Positions 9,251 through 18,725 of a stretch of DNA of 51,225 bases are shown in pieces (within the stretch, counting starts at the first letter, position 1; every line of letters starts with the position of its first letter). Made by a program: the position numbers and the translations under genes. Source of the stretch: Isochrysis galbana (Eukaryota > Haptophyta > Isochrysidales > Isochrysidaceae); the NCBI GenBank assembly GCA_018136815.1, contig CM030932.1, forward strand, positions 2,074,009 to 2,125,233, in the 5' to 3' direction. The notes below the pieces were generated by a model that saw nothing but the letters and a program-made list of their open reading frames with translations, had not been told where the DNA came from and searched no databases.

Positions 9251-10192
9251 GGTCCCGGCGTGTCCCCCGCCCTCCCCTCCCTCGAGCCCCGAATCAGCTC
9301 TCACTCAGACACCTTGAAGCTCTCTCTCTCTCTCTCTCTCTGCCTCTCTCTCTCCATCTCTCTCTCTCCCCCCCCCCCCTCTCTCCCTCTCCCTCTCCCT
9401 CTCTCTCTCTCTCTGGGGAAGGAGGCGGCGCCTCACGCTGCGACCGAGCGAGGGAATCTCATCTCCCTCTTTCATCGGATTGCCAGCGCGTGCTTTGTTC
9501 GAGGAAAGGTCGCCAAACCTCTGTGGAGGGGAGGGGGGGGGAGAGGGGAAGAAGGGGAGGGGGAGGGAGAGGGAGCGAGAGAGACAGAGAAGGGAGAGAG
9601 AGAGAGAGTTGTCGGAGGTCGGTTGCCTTCTCTCTCTCCTCGTCCGCCCCCGCGGCGGTTTGTGCTGCGACTCGGTGACGATGGGGGGGTGTCCCGAGCT
9701 CCGAGAGTCACGGGACACGAGAGAAGAAGAGATGAGGGGGTCATTGGCTTGCGACGCGAACCGGTGTGCCTGCCACCCCCCGTCCGGACTGCATGGCGCA
9801 ACGGTGGACACTCTCACGCGATGGCCCGCAGCGAGTGCTGCAGAGGCCAGGCGAGGGTGAAGGGTACGGGAGAGGGCACCGAGAAGCGCTCCTACTGTCA
9901 CTGCGGGCGCGGCGGCAGAGGGCGGCGGAGGGGGCGGCGGTGGCGGAGGGGGCGGCAGCGGGCGGCGGGCGGACAGATTGACGCTCTCCCCTACACGGCG
10001 CAGGATGTGGAGGACTCCCGCCTCGTCCTGGCGTTGGACATCTGCATTGCGCGGTGGAGGCGGCGCAGACAGACGAGGCTGCATGGCGTGTGGGCGGCAC
10101 CCGCGCCTCGCCCGCGCGCGGTTGAGTCAGGTCTCCTTGCTTCGCTGCTGCGCCGCTGTTGCGCACGCGCGCACGCGCCTCGCTCGCGCATT
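9251..10192. other. C/T- and G/A-rich stretch with a weak plus-strand coding candidate
   Basis: CT and GA microsatellite-like tracts occupy about 9316-9415 and 9526-9610. A frame from ATG 9821 to about 10130 on the plus strand ends in a short plausible segment (AQDVEDSRLVLALDICIARW) before a possible GT donor, but most of it is Arg/Gly-rich simple sequence. I recognise no gene and do not annotate one. Confidence 0.3.
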
Positions 10193-10420
10193 GAGCCGGA
10201 GCGCCTCTCGCTCCTTCGCCTCAAACGAGAGTCCGCGGCCATGGGCGGCGAAGATCATGTGCTCGTCTGCGACGTATACGCCCGCTTCGGCGTGCGGCTC
10301 CTTAACCTTCTGTGTGTGATTCAAGGTCTGCAGCTGCCAGCTGACTTCTGCCTGCACGGTAGGCATGTTGTCAGCGGATGCAAAGCTGGCCTCATCACTC
10401 TCAGACGGCAAACGACCGCA
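10193..10420 (+). pseudogene. PIF/Harbinger transposase N-terminal fragment, copy A
   Basis: The plus-strand frame reads DVYARFGVRLLNLLCVIQGL, then LQLPADFCLHGRHVVSG and ITLRR. It aligns with copy B at 15489-15710 (DVYVRFCFRL, LQLPAGFRLKGRHVMSG, IALRR). About eleven of the base differences between the copies are silent in this frame, for example GAC/GAT, TAC/TAT, CTG/TTG and AGG/CGG, so the ancestral sequence was protein-coding on this strand. The pattern (F-L-L-P-x-F...SGEEA...LLRR) is the N-terminal helix region of Harbinger-type (DDE_4) transposases and HARBI1 relatives. Nothing of the catalytic core follows, so this is a relic. Confidence 0.6.
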
Positions 10421-10860
10421 GGTGATTGCGCAGCCTCCCTTCTCCTTATAATGGTGGTCTTTGCCATGCTCACTCCACTCCTCCTCCCGTGCGCACACAC
10501 ACAGTGCGGCTCCCTTAGCATGGGAGTGCGGGCTAAGTAAGGCGGTGCGTGGGACACACAGGCGACACGCATGTAGTGAGTGGTGGACGTTCACGTCACA
10601 GCAGTGGCAGTACCCGTATAGGCACTGCCGTCGTTCTGTCACCTTGCATGCGTGCTTACAGGCGGCATGGAGCTGGACCGAAATGTCTCTGAATTACCCA
10701 CCCGTGTGCTAGCACGCTGGCCGTTGCGTTGCGCCATCTCATGGGGAGGGGGTGCATCGTGCATCCTAATGATCCATGAGGCGAGGTCCAGTAGTGGGAG
10801 GTTTGAAAGTCCTCACCGTCCCGTAGGCGCCCCCGGGGCGACTTAAGGACACGCCGCCCG
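10421..10860. other. Intergenic, nothing recognised
   Basis: No conserved frame, RNA gene or clear repeat is seen between the Harbinger fragment and the degenerate repeat cluster. Confidence 0.4.
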
Positions 10861-11240
10861 CAACAACTTGTCACCGTTCCCCTCCGCTGCCTTGGGGTCG
10901 TGGGGGCAAGTGAAGAAGAAGCAAGAAAAAAACTTTCAAAGTACCCGCTACGTGTGCGGCGTGAGGCGACGTGGTACCCGCAGCAATTTATCACCCTTTT
11001 TTCTCCGCTGCCTTGGGGCCGTGGGGACAAACAAGGAGCAAGAAAAAATGTTGAAAGATATTCATTACGTGTGCGGCGTGAGGCAACGTGGCTTGTGCTT
11101 GCGATACTCCCTACTACTACTACCCACTCTTACCTACCGGCTATCCCCCGCTACGTGTGCGGCGTGAGGCAACGTGCTTGCGATACTCCCTACTACCCAC
11201 TCTTACTTACCAGCTATCCCCTCCCCACCCGCAGGTTCCT
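10861..11240. repeat. Degenerate direct-repeat cluster
   Basis: A core of about 28-34 bp containing acgtgtgcggcgtgaggc recurs at 10941-10974, 11064-11091 and 11145-11176. It is surrounded by further shared segments (ctccgctgccttggggycgtgggg; gcgatactccctac; tacccactctta). A fourth copy lies inverted at 47619-47645, so the family is dispersed as well as clustered. No coding role is seen here. Confidence 0.75.
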
Positions 11241-11794
11241 AATGAGGAATCGCCGGATTGGGTTGCTCAACAATGCACGATGCACGCTGCTTCAACCAGG
11301 GAGGGGCGTAAGAGAAGAGGGGGTAAGAGCTTGAAATCACCCTTTTCGGGGGCCAATGGCGCCTGATCACCCCATGACTCGCGTGGACGCTCGACTTAAG
11401 TCGGGGGGTGTCGCATCCAAAGCATAGGCGGGTGCGGTGCTTCTATCAATGTGTAGTGTGTAGTGTGTAGTGTGTGAGAAAAATTGAAAACTTGAGTGCG
11501 TTTTGTTTTCGCCAATGGGTTGTCTCGAAGCTCCGCCGCATTGCACGCCGAACTTGTTCGTTTGTCCTTATTTGTTCCATTGATTTGTTTGTGCGATGTT
11601 GCGTTAGTTCACGGAGTTTTCTTGTTGGCGAGTGAGTGATGTGGGGGTGGTGTCTCGCTCGTCTTTGCTGCCGTCGTGATGTAGCGCGCCCTTCCCCCCC
11701 CTCTCAAGACTTCTCTTCACTCCTTGGCCCGTACCCCATTGAGACTTCACACGATCAAGCGCGCGCTTGATTCCACACTCCGCCCGCTGAAGTC
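11241..11794 (+). mobile_element. Possible LTR-retrotransposon boundary: purine tract plus LTR start
   Basis: At about 11394-11406 a purine-rich run (acttaagtcgggggg) is followed at once by TGTCGCATCC. The same arrangement occurs at about 36950-36963 (atttagtcggggag then TGTCGTATTCC). A polypurine tract followed by TG is how the 3' LTR of a retrotransposon begins. The 11460-11720 sequence is less GC-rich than its surroundings and leads into a gag-like ORF. No second LTR copy or primer-binding site was found, so this is a suggestion. Confidence 0.3.
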
Positions 11795-12225
11795 ATGCCA
11801 CCCTCGCGGGGCCCCGACTTCACTCCCCTCACGGGAGCGGGCATTCCTCCACCCGCCACCCGCCGTAGCCGAAGACCCAACGCCGGTTTTCGCGCTACTT
11901 TCCTGACTTTCATTCGCCGATCCGTTGCCCAGTGTCCATTCCTTCCTCTCTTGCCCCCTCCGTGGTGGGCGCCGCGGACGACGCCGCCTACGTACAATCG
12001 ATCACCCCGCAGTTCGACCCCCCACCCTATGAAGAATACGTCCCGTCACCCCGATCGGGATATTGGCATGGCCTCCAAAATTCCGCCGCATTGCCACCGG
12101 CCGTGGCCGCTCGGGCCGTTGATCCCCCAAAAGAGATCGATTATCCTCTAGGCCTCGTACGTCATCTCGAATCTTCGACGATGCAAGCCGTCCAACGCCA
12201 AGAAGACTTCCGGCGGGAGGTATGA
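11795..12225 (+). pseudogene. Gag-like ORF start, frame-broken
   Basis: A plus-strand frame from ATG 11795 (MPPSRGPDFTPLTGAGIPPP) runs to about 11930. A second frame then continues with AADDAAYVQSITPQFDPPPY and LGLVRHLESSTMQAVQRQED to a stop at 12223-12225. The Pro-rich start followed by an acidic, helical stretch resembles the beginning of a retrotransposon Gag protein, and it lies just after the possible LTR start. No capsid motif or zinc knuckle is visible. This is a tentative call. Confidence 0.25.
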
Positions 12226-12759
12226 GCTCAACCTTCAACACAATTCTCAAAATCTTCTCTCTAGCTTCCCCCGTTCTCCCGATGAGCCCGTTCCGGGCTC
12301 CCCGGGGATGAACCGTGCTCCGCGCTAGCCGCCGGTGCGCCATCGAAGCTCGTTCCCAAAGAGGAATCGAGCTTCGCTCCGACACATTTCCATTTTCCAT
12401 TTGCTGCGAAGAATGCATGTTTCTTGGAACACGCAGCCCCAAGCGTTCTCGCTACGTTTTTTGGCGTTGGAAGAAGCCTAGTTCCCAGTTTGTTTTCCTT
12501 GAACCAATAAGTGGTGTCTGGTAAAAACGGTCCCCAGAATGGTCTTGGGTAGACCATCTATCCGCGATTTTGTTGTTGGTATTGGATATTGTAGATGTAG
12601 AAGTCGATTAGGTCTCTGTACGCACCGCAGCAGCCGTCAGAGCGATCCGCGATCGAAGCTGTGTCGCCACCCCTGCGTACCCTCTGAGCCAATAGTGCCT
12701 TGTGTGGTTTCTCTCTAATAACCACCTACAAGAGATTAGCTCAACCCACTCATATGGAC
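12226..12759. other. Decayed sequence, probably retroelement-derived
   Basis: A short plus-strand segment near 12340-12500 reads KLVPKEESSFAPTHFHFPFA in a frame that soon breaks. It may continue the gag-like region. Nothing can be named. Confidence 0.25.
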
Positions 12760-12905
12760 CCAACACCGCTCTCTGCACCGCCAAATCCGTCTTTGCCGCC
12801 ATGCGCGGACCCAGGTACCACTACACCATTGCCCAAGGCTTCCTAGTTATCACGGCCCGCTACCCAAGCCGATAGGCCGCCTACGGACGCGTGGGTTGTC
12901 AAGGT
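12760..12905 (+). repeat. Dispersed repeat, copy 1 (copy 2 at 46620-46810)
   Basis: This block, starting near ctgcaccgccaaatccg and ending near the segment that encodes DRPPTDAWV, matches the reverse complement of 46620-46810 with small insertions and deletions. Both copies encode PATQ..DRPPT..DAWV in one frame, and some differences are silent. It is therefore probably a piece of an old transposon ORF. The element class is not identifiable. Confidence 0.65.
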
Positions 12906-13235
12906 TGGAGTCTTAGGAACCTTGTCCGGTTCCTGTTCCTGTGGTCTGTCCATCTCCACACAAACGCAGCGCCGCTAGCGAGGCCGTCTGAGGCAGTCAT
13001 TCATCGCAGGAAGCGCGCCGCGCAGCTGGGCGCCAGCGCGCAGCACCTAGCCAGGGGGTGCTGCCGCCTCTTAAAAGACAACTTAGGCTCCATCCCCTAT
13101 CTTGCTTTATCAAGCGAGCTGGTTGTCCGCGTACTGAATAGAGCGCTAAAATATCCCAGGCATAGTGTCGAATGGATTGCTAACGAACACGCGAAAATAG
13201 ATCAAATGCTACTCGTCCGCCAGCTAAGCCCATGA
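12891..13235 (+). CDS. Unidentified ORF, 114 codons, overlapping a dispersed repeat
   Basis: The frame is less GC-biased than host genes nearby and has a varied composition with segments such as YPRHSVEWIANEHAKIDQML near the C terminus. Its first part overlaps the dispersed repeat at 12760-12905, so it probably belongs to a mobile element. I recognise no family, and it may not be expressed. Confidence 0.2.
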   Translation: MGCQGWSLRNLVRFLFLWSVHLHTNAAPLARPSEAVIHRRKRAAQLGASAQHLARGCCRLLKDNLGSIPYLALSSELVVRVLNRALKYPRHSVEWIANEHAKIDQMLLVRQLSP

Positions 13236-13403
13236 CCAACCGGGCACGAGAGTACCCAATGCAGCGGGGGAAGCCTTGTCCCTTGGCCTGCCATCGGCGC
13301 ATGGCTAAGGTAGGCCGGAGCTCTCAACTCCAGGTGGCGAAACGCCATTACTTCCGTTGATACGACGAGTTGAAAGGCACTCTTCGTCCCTAGCGAATAG
13401 CAT

Positions 13404-13454
13404 GCATCTACCAGATGCCCTCGAAGCCCCATCTACCGGATGCCCTCGAAGTCG
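13404..13454. repeat. Imperfect 25-bp tandem duplication at the dCMP deaminase stop
   Basis: The sequence catctaccrgatgccctcga occurs twice in direct succession (about 13404 and 13430). The second copy contains the stop codon region of the dCMP deaminase gene on the minus strand, so its 3' end is locally duplicated. Confidence 0.7.
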
Positions 13455-14782
13455 ACAAGGACATTTGAGATGGCAGGTTTGTGCTGCCAGGTCCGTATTC
13501 CGGCCAATTTGAACATTCGGCGAGAAGCAGCCATCATTTCCGTATCATGGTACTTGTCCGAGAAGAAGACAACCTCCTGCAAGAGCAAAAGGAGGAATCG
13601 GGAAGGGTTCGGTCGCGGCCGTTTGAGCTGTAGACGGGGCGAATGCCCAAGTCGGGCGACCCGAGTCATGCGAGCCTGTGATTGAATGATTGTTCGCAAG
13701 GACCGATTTGCGGACGCATTGAGAACAAGTGGGGTCGAGGACAATCCGTGGGGTCAGTTAGTCAGTTACCGAAAGCCGCGATTGAATGATGAGCTTCGCG
13801 CATTCATTACACGGGAAAAGGGTAACGTAGATGCGGCAATTTTCGAGGGAGGCGGCGTTTTTGTTCATAATCGCCTGGAGACCAGATGGCAGACGTGGTG
13901 TGCAACCCCCCATCGTCTAGGGCATCCTGGAGTCTGCGTGCAAGGGCCTGTGCACCAAGACCCCAATCTTGATGCTCGGGCACGCTTTCCCCACGTGCCC
14001 CCGATAGGTGCGTGCCGCACATTCATCTCTGCGTGACAGACGTAGGCATACTTCGTCTCCAGCGAGGAGGGCCCTTCTCGAGCCCATGGGAGATCATCGT
14101 CGCCGCATCCAATGGGGAAACCGTTGTACCCAATGCCAACAATTCGTCGGAGAGCTGGGTCGATGATGCACGCCCCAACCTGGGGGCGGACGCCAAGGGA
14201 AATAGCTGAGCGTGAATCGCTCGCATGGAGACGATGCTCATAGAGTTGTAACCGTCGCGTCAAGCTCATGGGCACACACCTGCCGGTTCGGGTCTTTAGA
14301 GCGGAACGAAGAGAGTACCGCAATCGCCATGAAATAGTCGTCCCATGAGATGTAGTTTGAGCGCTTGGTAGTGGCATCTGGATCTCGCGAGTGGCCTACC
14401 GCTGGTTCGACCTGCAAGCATAGCGGCGTGATCCACTGCGTGGGCAGCAAGGAAGCACACGCGGTTCGACCACGCCCAACGGGCTAGAGGCACGTGGCAC
14501 GTGTGCACGCACCAGGCTGATTCTATCCCCCTCTTTGCCCGACTGTGCGGTGCGGCTGCGTTGTTGCGTCTGCGGCGTGTCGACGCCATCGAATCGGAGC
14601 AGACGGCGGGTGTCGGCCCACGGCTCACGGGGCGACCCTTTCGCCTCGCTGCCCCCCTGCTCACACGGCTGGCATAGCGAGGCAGCCAGCTTCGCCTCCC
14701 TCCTCCTCCACCGCCTGCGGGCGTTGAGCAGCAGCAGAGCTCCGCCGAGAGAGGCAGCCAGAGCGAGAGCGCACGCGCGCAT
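13433..14782 (-). CDS. Deoxycytidylate (dCMP) deaminase, five exons
   Basis: The enzyme deaminates dCMP to dUMP, feeding thymidylate synthesis. Exons on the minus strand: 14782-14513, 14411-14280, 14179-14021, 13874-13770 and 13576-13433. All are joined in phase 0 by GT-AG introns of about 100-190 bp, giving 269 residues. Key parts in order: [32 protein letters not shown], the GYNGFP loop (about 152-157), VCHAEMN (zinc ligand His183, catalytic Glu185), [14 protein letters not shown] (zinc ligands Cys209 and Cys212), and [11 protein letters not shown] near the end. All zinc and catalytic residues are present. The first exon adds 90 residues absent from typical enzymes. It begins with a hydrophobic segment, [15 protein letters not shown], followed by RRRWRRR, like a signal anchor or targeting sequence. 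Exon 4 ends IIQSRLS where the family usually has IIQSGI, so that donor could be slightly off. Confidence 0.85.
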
Positions 14783-15384
14783 CCGGAACGTCCGGTTCGT
14801 TCAGCCCTAGTCTCGCGCCCACCCCTCGTTCCTCCTCGTCGGCCCACTAGCGCACACCACGAGGCGGGACGGCAGCAGCAGCAGCAGCAGCAGCACACGA
14901 GGAGCGACCTCTCTCTCCCCTTCCCCCTCCAATTCTTCCCTCTCTCTCCTCTTCTCTCTCCTCTTCACTCTCCTCCTCCCCCTCTTCTCTCTCTCTCCAA
15001 ACACATCTCTCATTAATGTACCTCCCCACTCTCGTTGTCGCTCTCTCTCCCTCTCCTGTCATCCACTTCTCACTGATCTCGATCCTCTCTCTCTCAATCG
15101 CTCGCTCCTCTCGCTCTCTCCCTCCTAATCTCTCTTCCATCTCTTCTCTCTCTTCTCACTCGCTCCATCCCTTGCTCGCTGCGGCCCCGCGCCACGCCTT
15201 CCCGCCAAAATGCCCCGCACCGCAGCGCCCCGGGAAGGATGCCCCCCCAGGTATTTTCGGGCTGAACGGACACCCTTCTCAAGAACAAAAACCAGACCAA
15301 GAATGAAAATTGGAACAATAGAGGGTTTTTGCAGGCCGCAATAGGGCCGCAATAGCCCCCCGCCCCAACAGTGTCGGGCCGCTC
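14783..15384. other. C/T-rich tract, possible plus-strand mini-exon and a hairpin repeat
   Basis: From about 14905 to 15165 the plus strand is C/T-rich. It is followed by ATG at 15211 and a 41-base frame ending in cccccag|gtatttt, which looks like a first exon with a donor, but no downstream exon is found before the Harbinger relic. At about 15326-15414 two arms with gcaggccgcaatag and ctattgcggccgtcctgc form an imperfect inverted repeat. A host gene 5' end disrupted by insertion is one reading, but it is weak. Confidence 0.3.
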
Positions 15385-16412
15385 TTGAGGCTCTATTGCG
15401 GCCGTCCTGCAAAAGGAGAAAATCGCGTTTTCCTCTCAATATCAATAGCGGTCTTCTCAACGGTGGCGCGGTCCATGCGCTCGAGCATTGGGCCGGAGCG
15501 TCTGTCTGTGGTCCGCGGGCAGGGGGGCGCGGGTGAGGGCGTGCAGGCCCGCGATGTATATGTGCGCTTTTGCTTTCGGCTCGAAGACCTTCCCAGGGTG
15601 ATTTTGATGATTGATGCCTTGCAGCTCCCTGCTGGCTTTCGGTTGAAGGGGCGGCATGTGATGAGCGATGAGCGGAGAAGAAGCGGCCATGATCGCTTTG
15701 CGCCGGTACAAGACCCCAGGTGCGTGGCGAGCGCTGGGCCACTCGAGCGATGTGCCCAGACTACTCGTGCATCCTGCCCCGCTGCGACGCCTCCAATCAC
15801 CCCGCCAGCACTGCATTGTCCGCAGGCAGCGCGGTCGTCTTATGCGTAGAGACCGGGAGGAGCAAGGCCGCCATCTATGAGGCATATCAAGCGGTGGTGC
15901 ATGCAACATGTTCACACAACCTTTCCACACCTGCACCTGCTCGATTCTCGTAATTTGTCGTGTTTTGCTCCCTTGCCCTTGTTTCCCCGGTTTGCTGCAG
16001 CACATGTTGAGGCGGGTGTTCCCCTGCCAAACCTGATGATTGGTTTTATAGATGGGAAGCTGTGGGGAGTGGGAGTGGCACGTCTAGTACGTTCACAAGT
16101 CACAAGCGAGCTTCTACTCTTGGCATAAAATGTGCCACGGAGTCAAGTTTCAGGGCGCTTGGTGTTGCCAAATGGTGTGCAGCCATGGCTCTACGGGCCA
16201 GTCCATGGTTCGAGGCACGACGCATTCAATATGCGATCTGCAGCTTGCTCAGGTCTTCTGCAAATCATGCAGGCATTGTGCGCCACCGCCGGTCGCACGT
16301 ACTGCTTCTTCGGCGACTCTGCTTGGAAGGAGAGGAGGCTGAGGCTGAGGAGAGGGAGATGAGGGCGATGTCACTAGTTAGGTCGTGGGTCGTGGAACGA
16401 ACCTGCTAGACC
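15385..16412 (+). pseudogene. PIF/Harbinger transposase relic, copy B
   Basis: Read across frame shifts, the plus strand carries a Harbinger (DDE_4) transposase in order: DVYVRFCFRLEDLPRVILMI; LQLPAGFRLKGRHVMSG; EEAAMIALRRYKTPG; AAHVEAGVPLPNLMIGFIDG with the first catalytic Asp; SHKRAST and GVKFQG (YSGHKR...HGVKFQ in the family); LPNGVQPWLYGPVHGSRHDA with the second catalytic Asp; then FFGDSAW. The third acidic residue is not visible. A 7-bp tandem duplication (ATGAGCG at 15661-15667 and 15668-15674) causes one frameshift. Further frame changes lie near 15870 and 16120. The element is dead as a transposase source. Family assignment rests on the order and spacing of these motifs. Confidence 0.75.
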
Positions 16413-16600
16413 GTAGTAGGTGTTAGCACAGAATCTTCAGACTTTCTTTTTACGTACTGCTATCTACTACAATGTACCAAATATATAGTGGATGGGAAAG
16501 AGAAAGAGAACAAGTACAACGATTGAATCCAGCCGCACGGCATGTCGAGACATAACAAGCAGCGCCATGCTCACGAAAGGGATAATGAGCGCCAATATTT

Positions 16601-17569
16601 TCATACCATCGTTCCGGCCGAGCGGTCGGTCCCCCAAGGCGGTGAAGGGGCCGATGTGGGCCCACCCGTGTGCGGTGGCGACTTAGACGGCTCGTCTCGT
16701 CTTAACTGGTCCCACTCTCCCTTGAGCATAATGGTCAATCCGAGCAGGATCGAGAGCATACTTCCCAGTGCTCCGGCCAGCGCCTGAGGACTCTGCCGCC
16801 GGGCTTCGTCGAGCACCAGGTTCCCTGAGATGGAGCCCGAAATGATGAGGAAGCCCTCAAAGACGGTAATGGCTGGCAGCGCCTCCGTCGAGCGCTCCGC
16901 GTAGCCTAGGAGGAGCAGTGAACCTCCCGACGAGAGAAGGGAACAGAGGCAGAGCACATAGAACCAGGAAGTAGTAAAAGCGCTTTGTGAGCATGGTGTG
17001 GTCTCCGCAATGCAGTCCAGCATCTCGACCGCTGCCTTGGTCGTGAATGTGTTGCCCGCCATGAGCCCAGCGACGGCACTCAAGTAGAAGCCTCTCAGCC
17101 GAGCGTCGTCGCAACGATTGCTCAACCGCACCAGGAGCGCAATAGTCGCCGCGAGAAATAGGTAATACGAGCAGGCCTCCGGGCGGGTGAAGAGAGTAAT
17201 ATACTCGTCGACAGTTCGATCCACCTCGGTATGCGTTCCAAAGGCGCCGGTGCCCGCAGTGCCGATGACGATGAGCAGCGCTGCCACTGCGCGTGAACGC
17301 GTGACGGGCTCGCCTAGAAAACATGGCGCAAAGAGGACTGTCCAGACAATGACGAGCCCGGCGCATGCGGTGACAACTGAGCCGGCGGCGAACGAGTAGG
17401 CAGCCACATCGAAGATCGGGTCAATAAAGGCGGTGAAGAAGAGGCCGAATGGGTAGAACCAGAGGTTGCCGCTGACGGCTGCGTGTCGTAGCATCATCTT
17501 GCCCACCGCGCCCGTGAGCGTCGCGACGGCGTCCAGGCTGATCCCGGTGAGGGTGTCGGCCAACGTCAT
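16601..17569 (-). CDS. Multi-pass DMT-superfamily transporter, NIPA-like
   Basis: A single-exon frame of 322 residues starts at ATG 17569. It contains about nine hydrophobic helices, with charged loops between, for example WFYPFGLFFTAFIDPIFDVA, VVTACAGLVIVWTVLFAPCF, and a final pair around ALAGALGSMLSILLGLTIML. The layout (N-terminal helix pair, the FAPCFLGEP turn, then VAALLIVIGTAGTGAFG) resembles NIPA-type magnesium transporter and drug/metabolite transporter proteins. The C-terminal tail of about 40 residues is polar, Pro/Ser-rich and probably cytosolic. Substrate cannot be told from sequence. The start is chosen because the frame upstream runs into the (CT)n tract on the coding strand. 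The 5' flank is a pure (CT)n repeat of about 100 bp. Confidence 0.7.
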   Translation of the reverse strand: MTLADTLTGISLDAVATLTGAVGKMMLRHAAVSGNLWFYPFGLFFTAFIDPIFDVAAYSFAAGSVVTACAGLVIVWTVLFAPCFLGEPVTRSRAVAALLIVIGTAGTGAFGTHTEVDRTVDEYITLFTRPEACSYYLFLAATIALLVRLSNRCDDARLRGFYLSAVAGLMAGNTFTTKAAVEMLDCIAETTPCSQSAFTTSWFYVLCLCSLLSSGGSLLLLGYAERSTEALPAITVFEGFLIISGSISGNLVLDEARRQSPQALAGALGSMLSILLGLTIMLKGEWDQLRRDEPSKSPPHTGGPTSAPSPPWGTDRSAGTMV

Positions 17570-17598
17570 GGCGCCAGGGTGCAGAGAGCGGGTCAGTC

Positions 17599-18350
<752 letters not shown>

Positions 18351-18625
18351 ATGGAGTTTGTCGACTTGGCTGACGCGGCTCCGCTGCTCCACGCGCTGCC
18401 CAAGCCGGTCCTGCACCTCAAGGGTTTCACCAACGGCATGTTACTCTCTGGGGCCCCTGATCCACCTTCTCCGAGCTGCTTCGATGTGCCGGCCGTCAGG
18501 AAGCTGACCGCGCGCGCTGTCTCAGCAACACTGGCACATGTGAATGCGCTGAATCCAGCCACCCTCGTGTGGGATGGCGATGGGCTCAAGCCTGACTCGT
18601 TTGCCGCCTTGATACCAGTGCTTGC
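18351..18625 (+). CDS. Unidentified protein, N-terminal 91 codons, cut by an assembly gap
   Basis: The frame begins at ATG 18351, after a C/T-rich leader, and runs into the N gap. It starts MEFVDLADAAPLLHALPKPV and includes VLHLKGFTNGMLLSG, a helix KLTARAVSATLAHVNAL, and TLVWDGDGLKPDSFAALIPV just before the gap. Composition and codon use look like a genuine host gene. I do not recognise the family. No continuation appears to the right of the gap, where retrotransposon sequence on the other strand takes over, so the gene is either hidden or disrupted. Confidence 0.5.
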
Positions 18626-18725
18626 NNNNNNNNNNNNNNNNNNNNNNNNNNNNNNNNNNNNNNNNNNNNNNNNNNNNNNNNNNNNNNNNNNNNNNNNNNN
18701 NNNNNNNNNNNNNNNNNNNNNNNNN
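18626..18725. other. Assembly gap of 100 N
   Basis: Exactly 100 N characters, the usual placeholder for a gap of unknown size. Left of it is a plus-strand host gene, right of it a minus-strand retrotransposon ORF2. The reverse transcriptase part of that element and the rest of the host gene may lie inside. Confidence 0.98.

Noticed and set aside
9305-10084. Long Leu/Ser/Pro-rich open frames on both strands around the CT and GA tracts
   Set aside because: They are translations of simple repeats; composition is extreme and no motif is present.
15211-15252. Short ATG-to-donor frame considered as a host first exon
   Set aside because: Only 14 codons and no second exon; mentioned only in the regional note.
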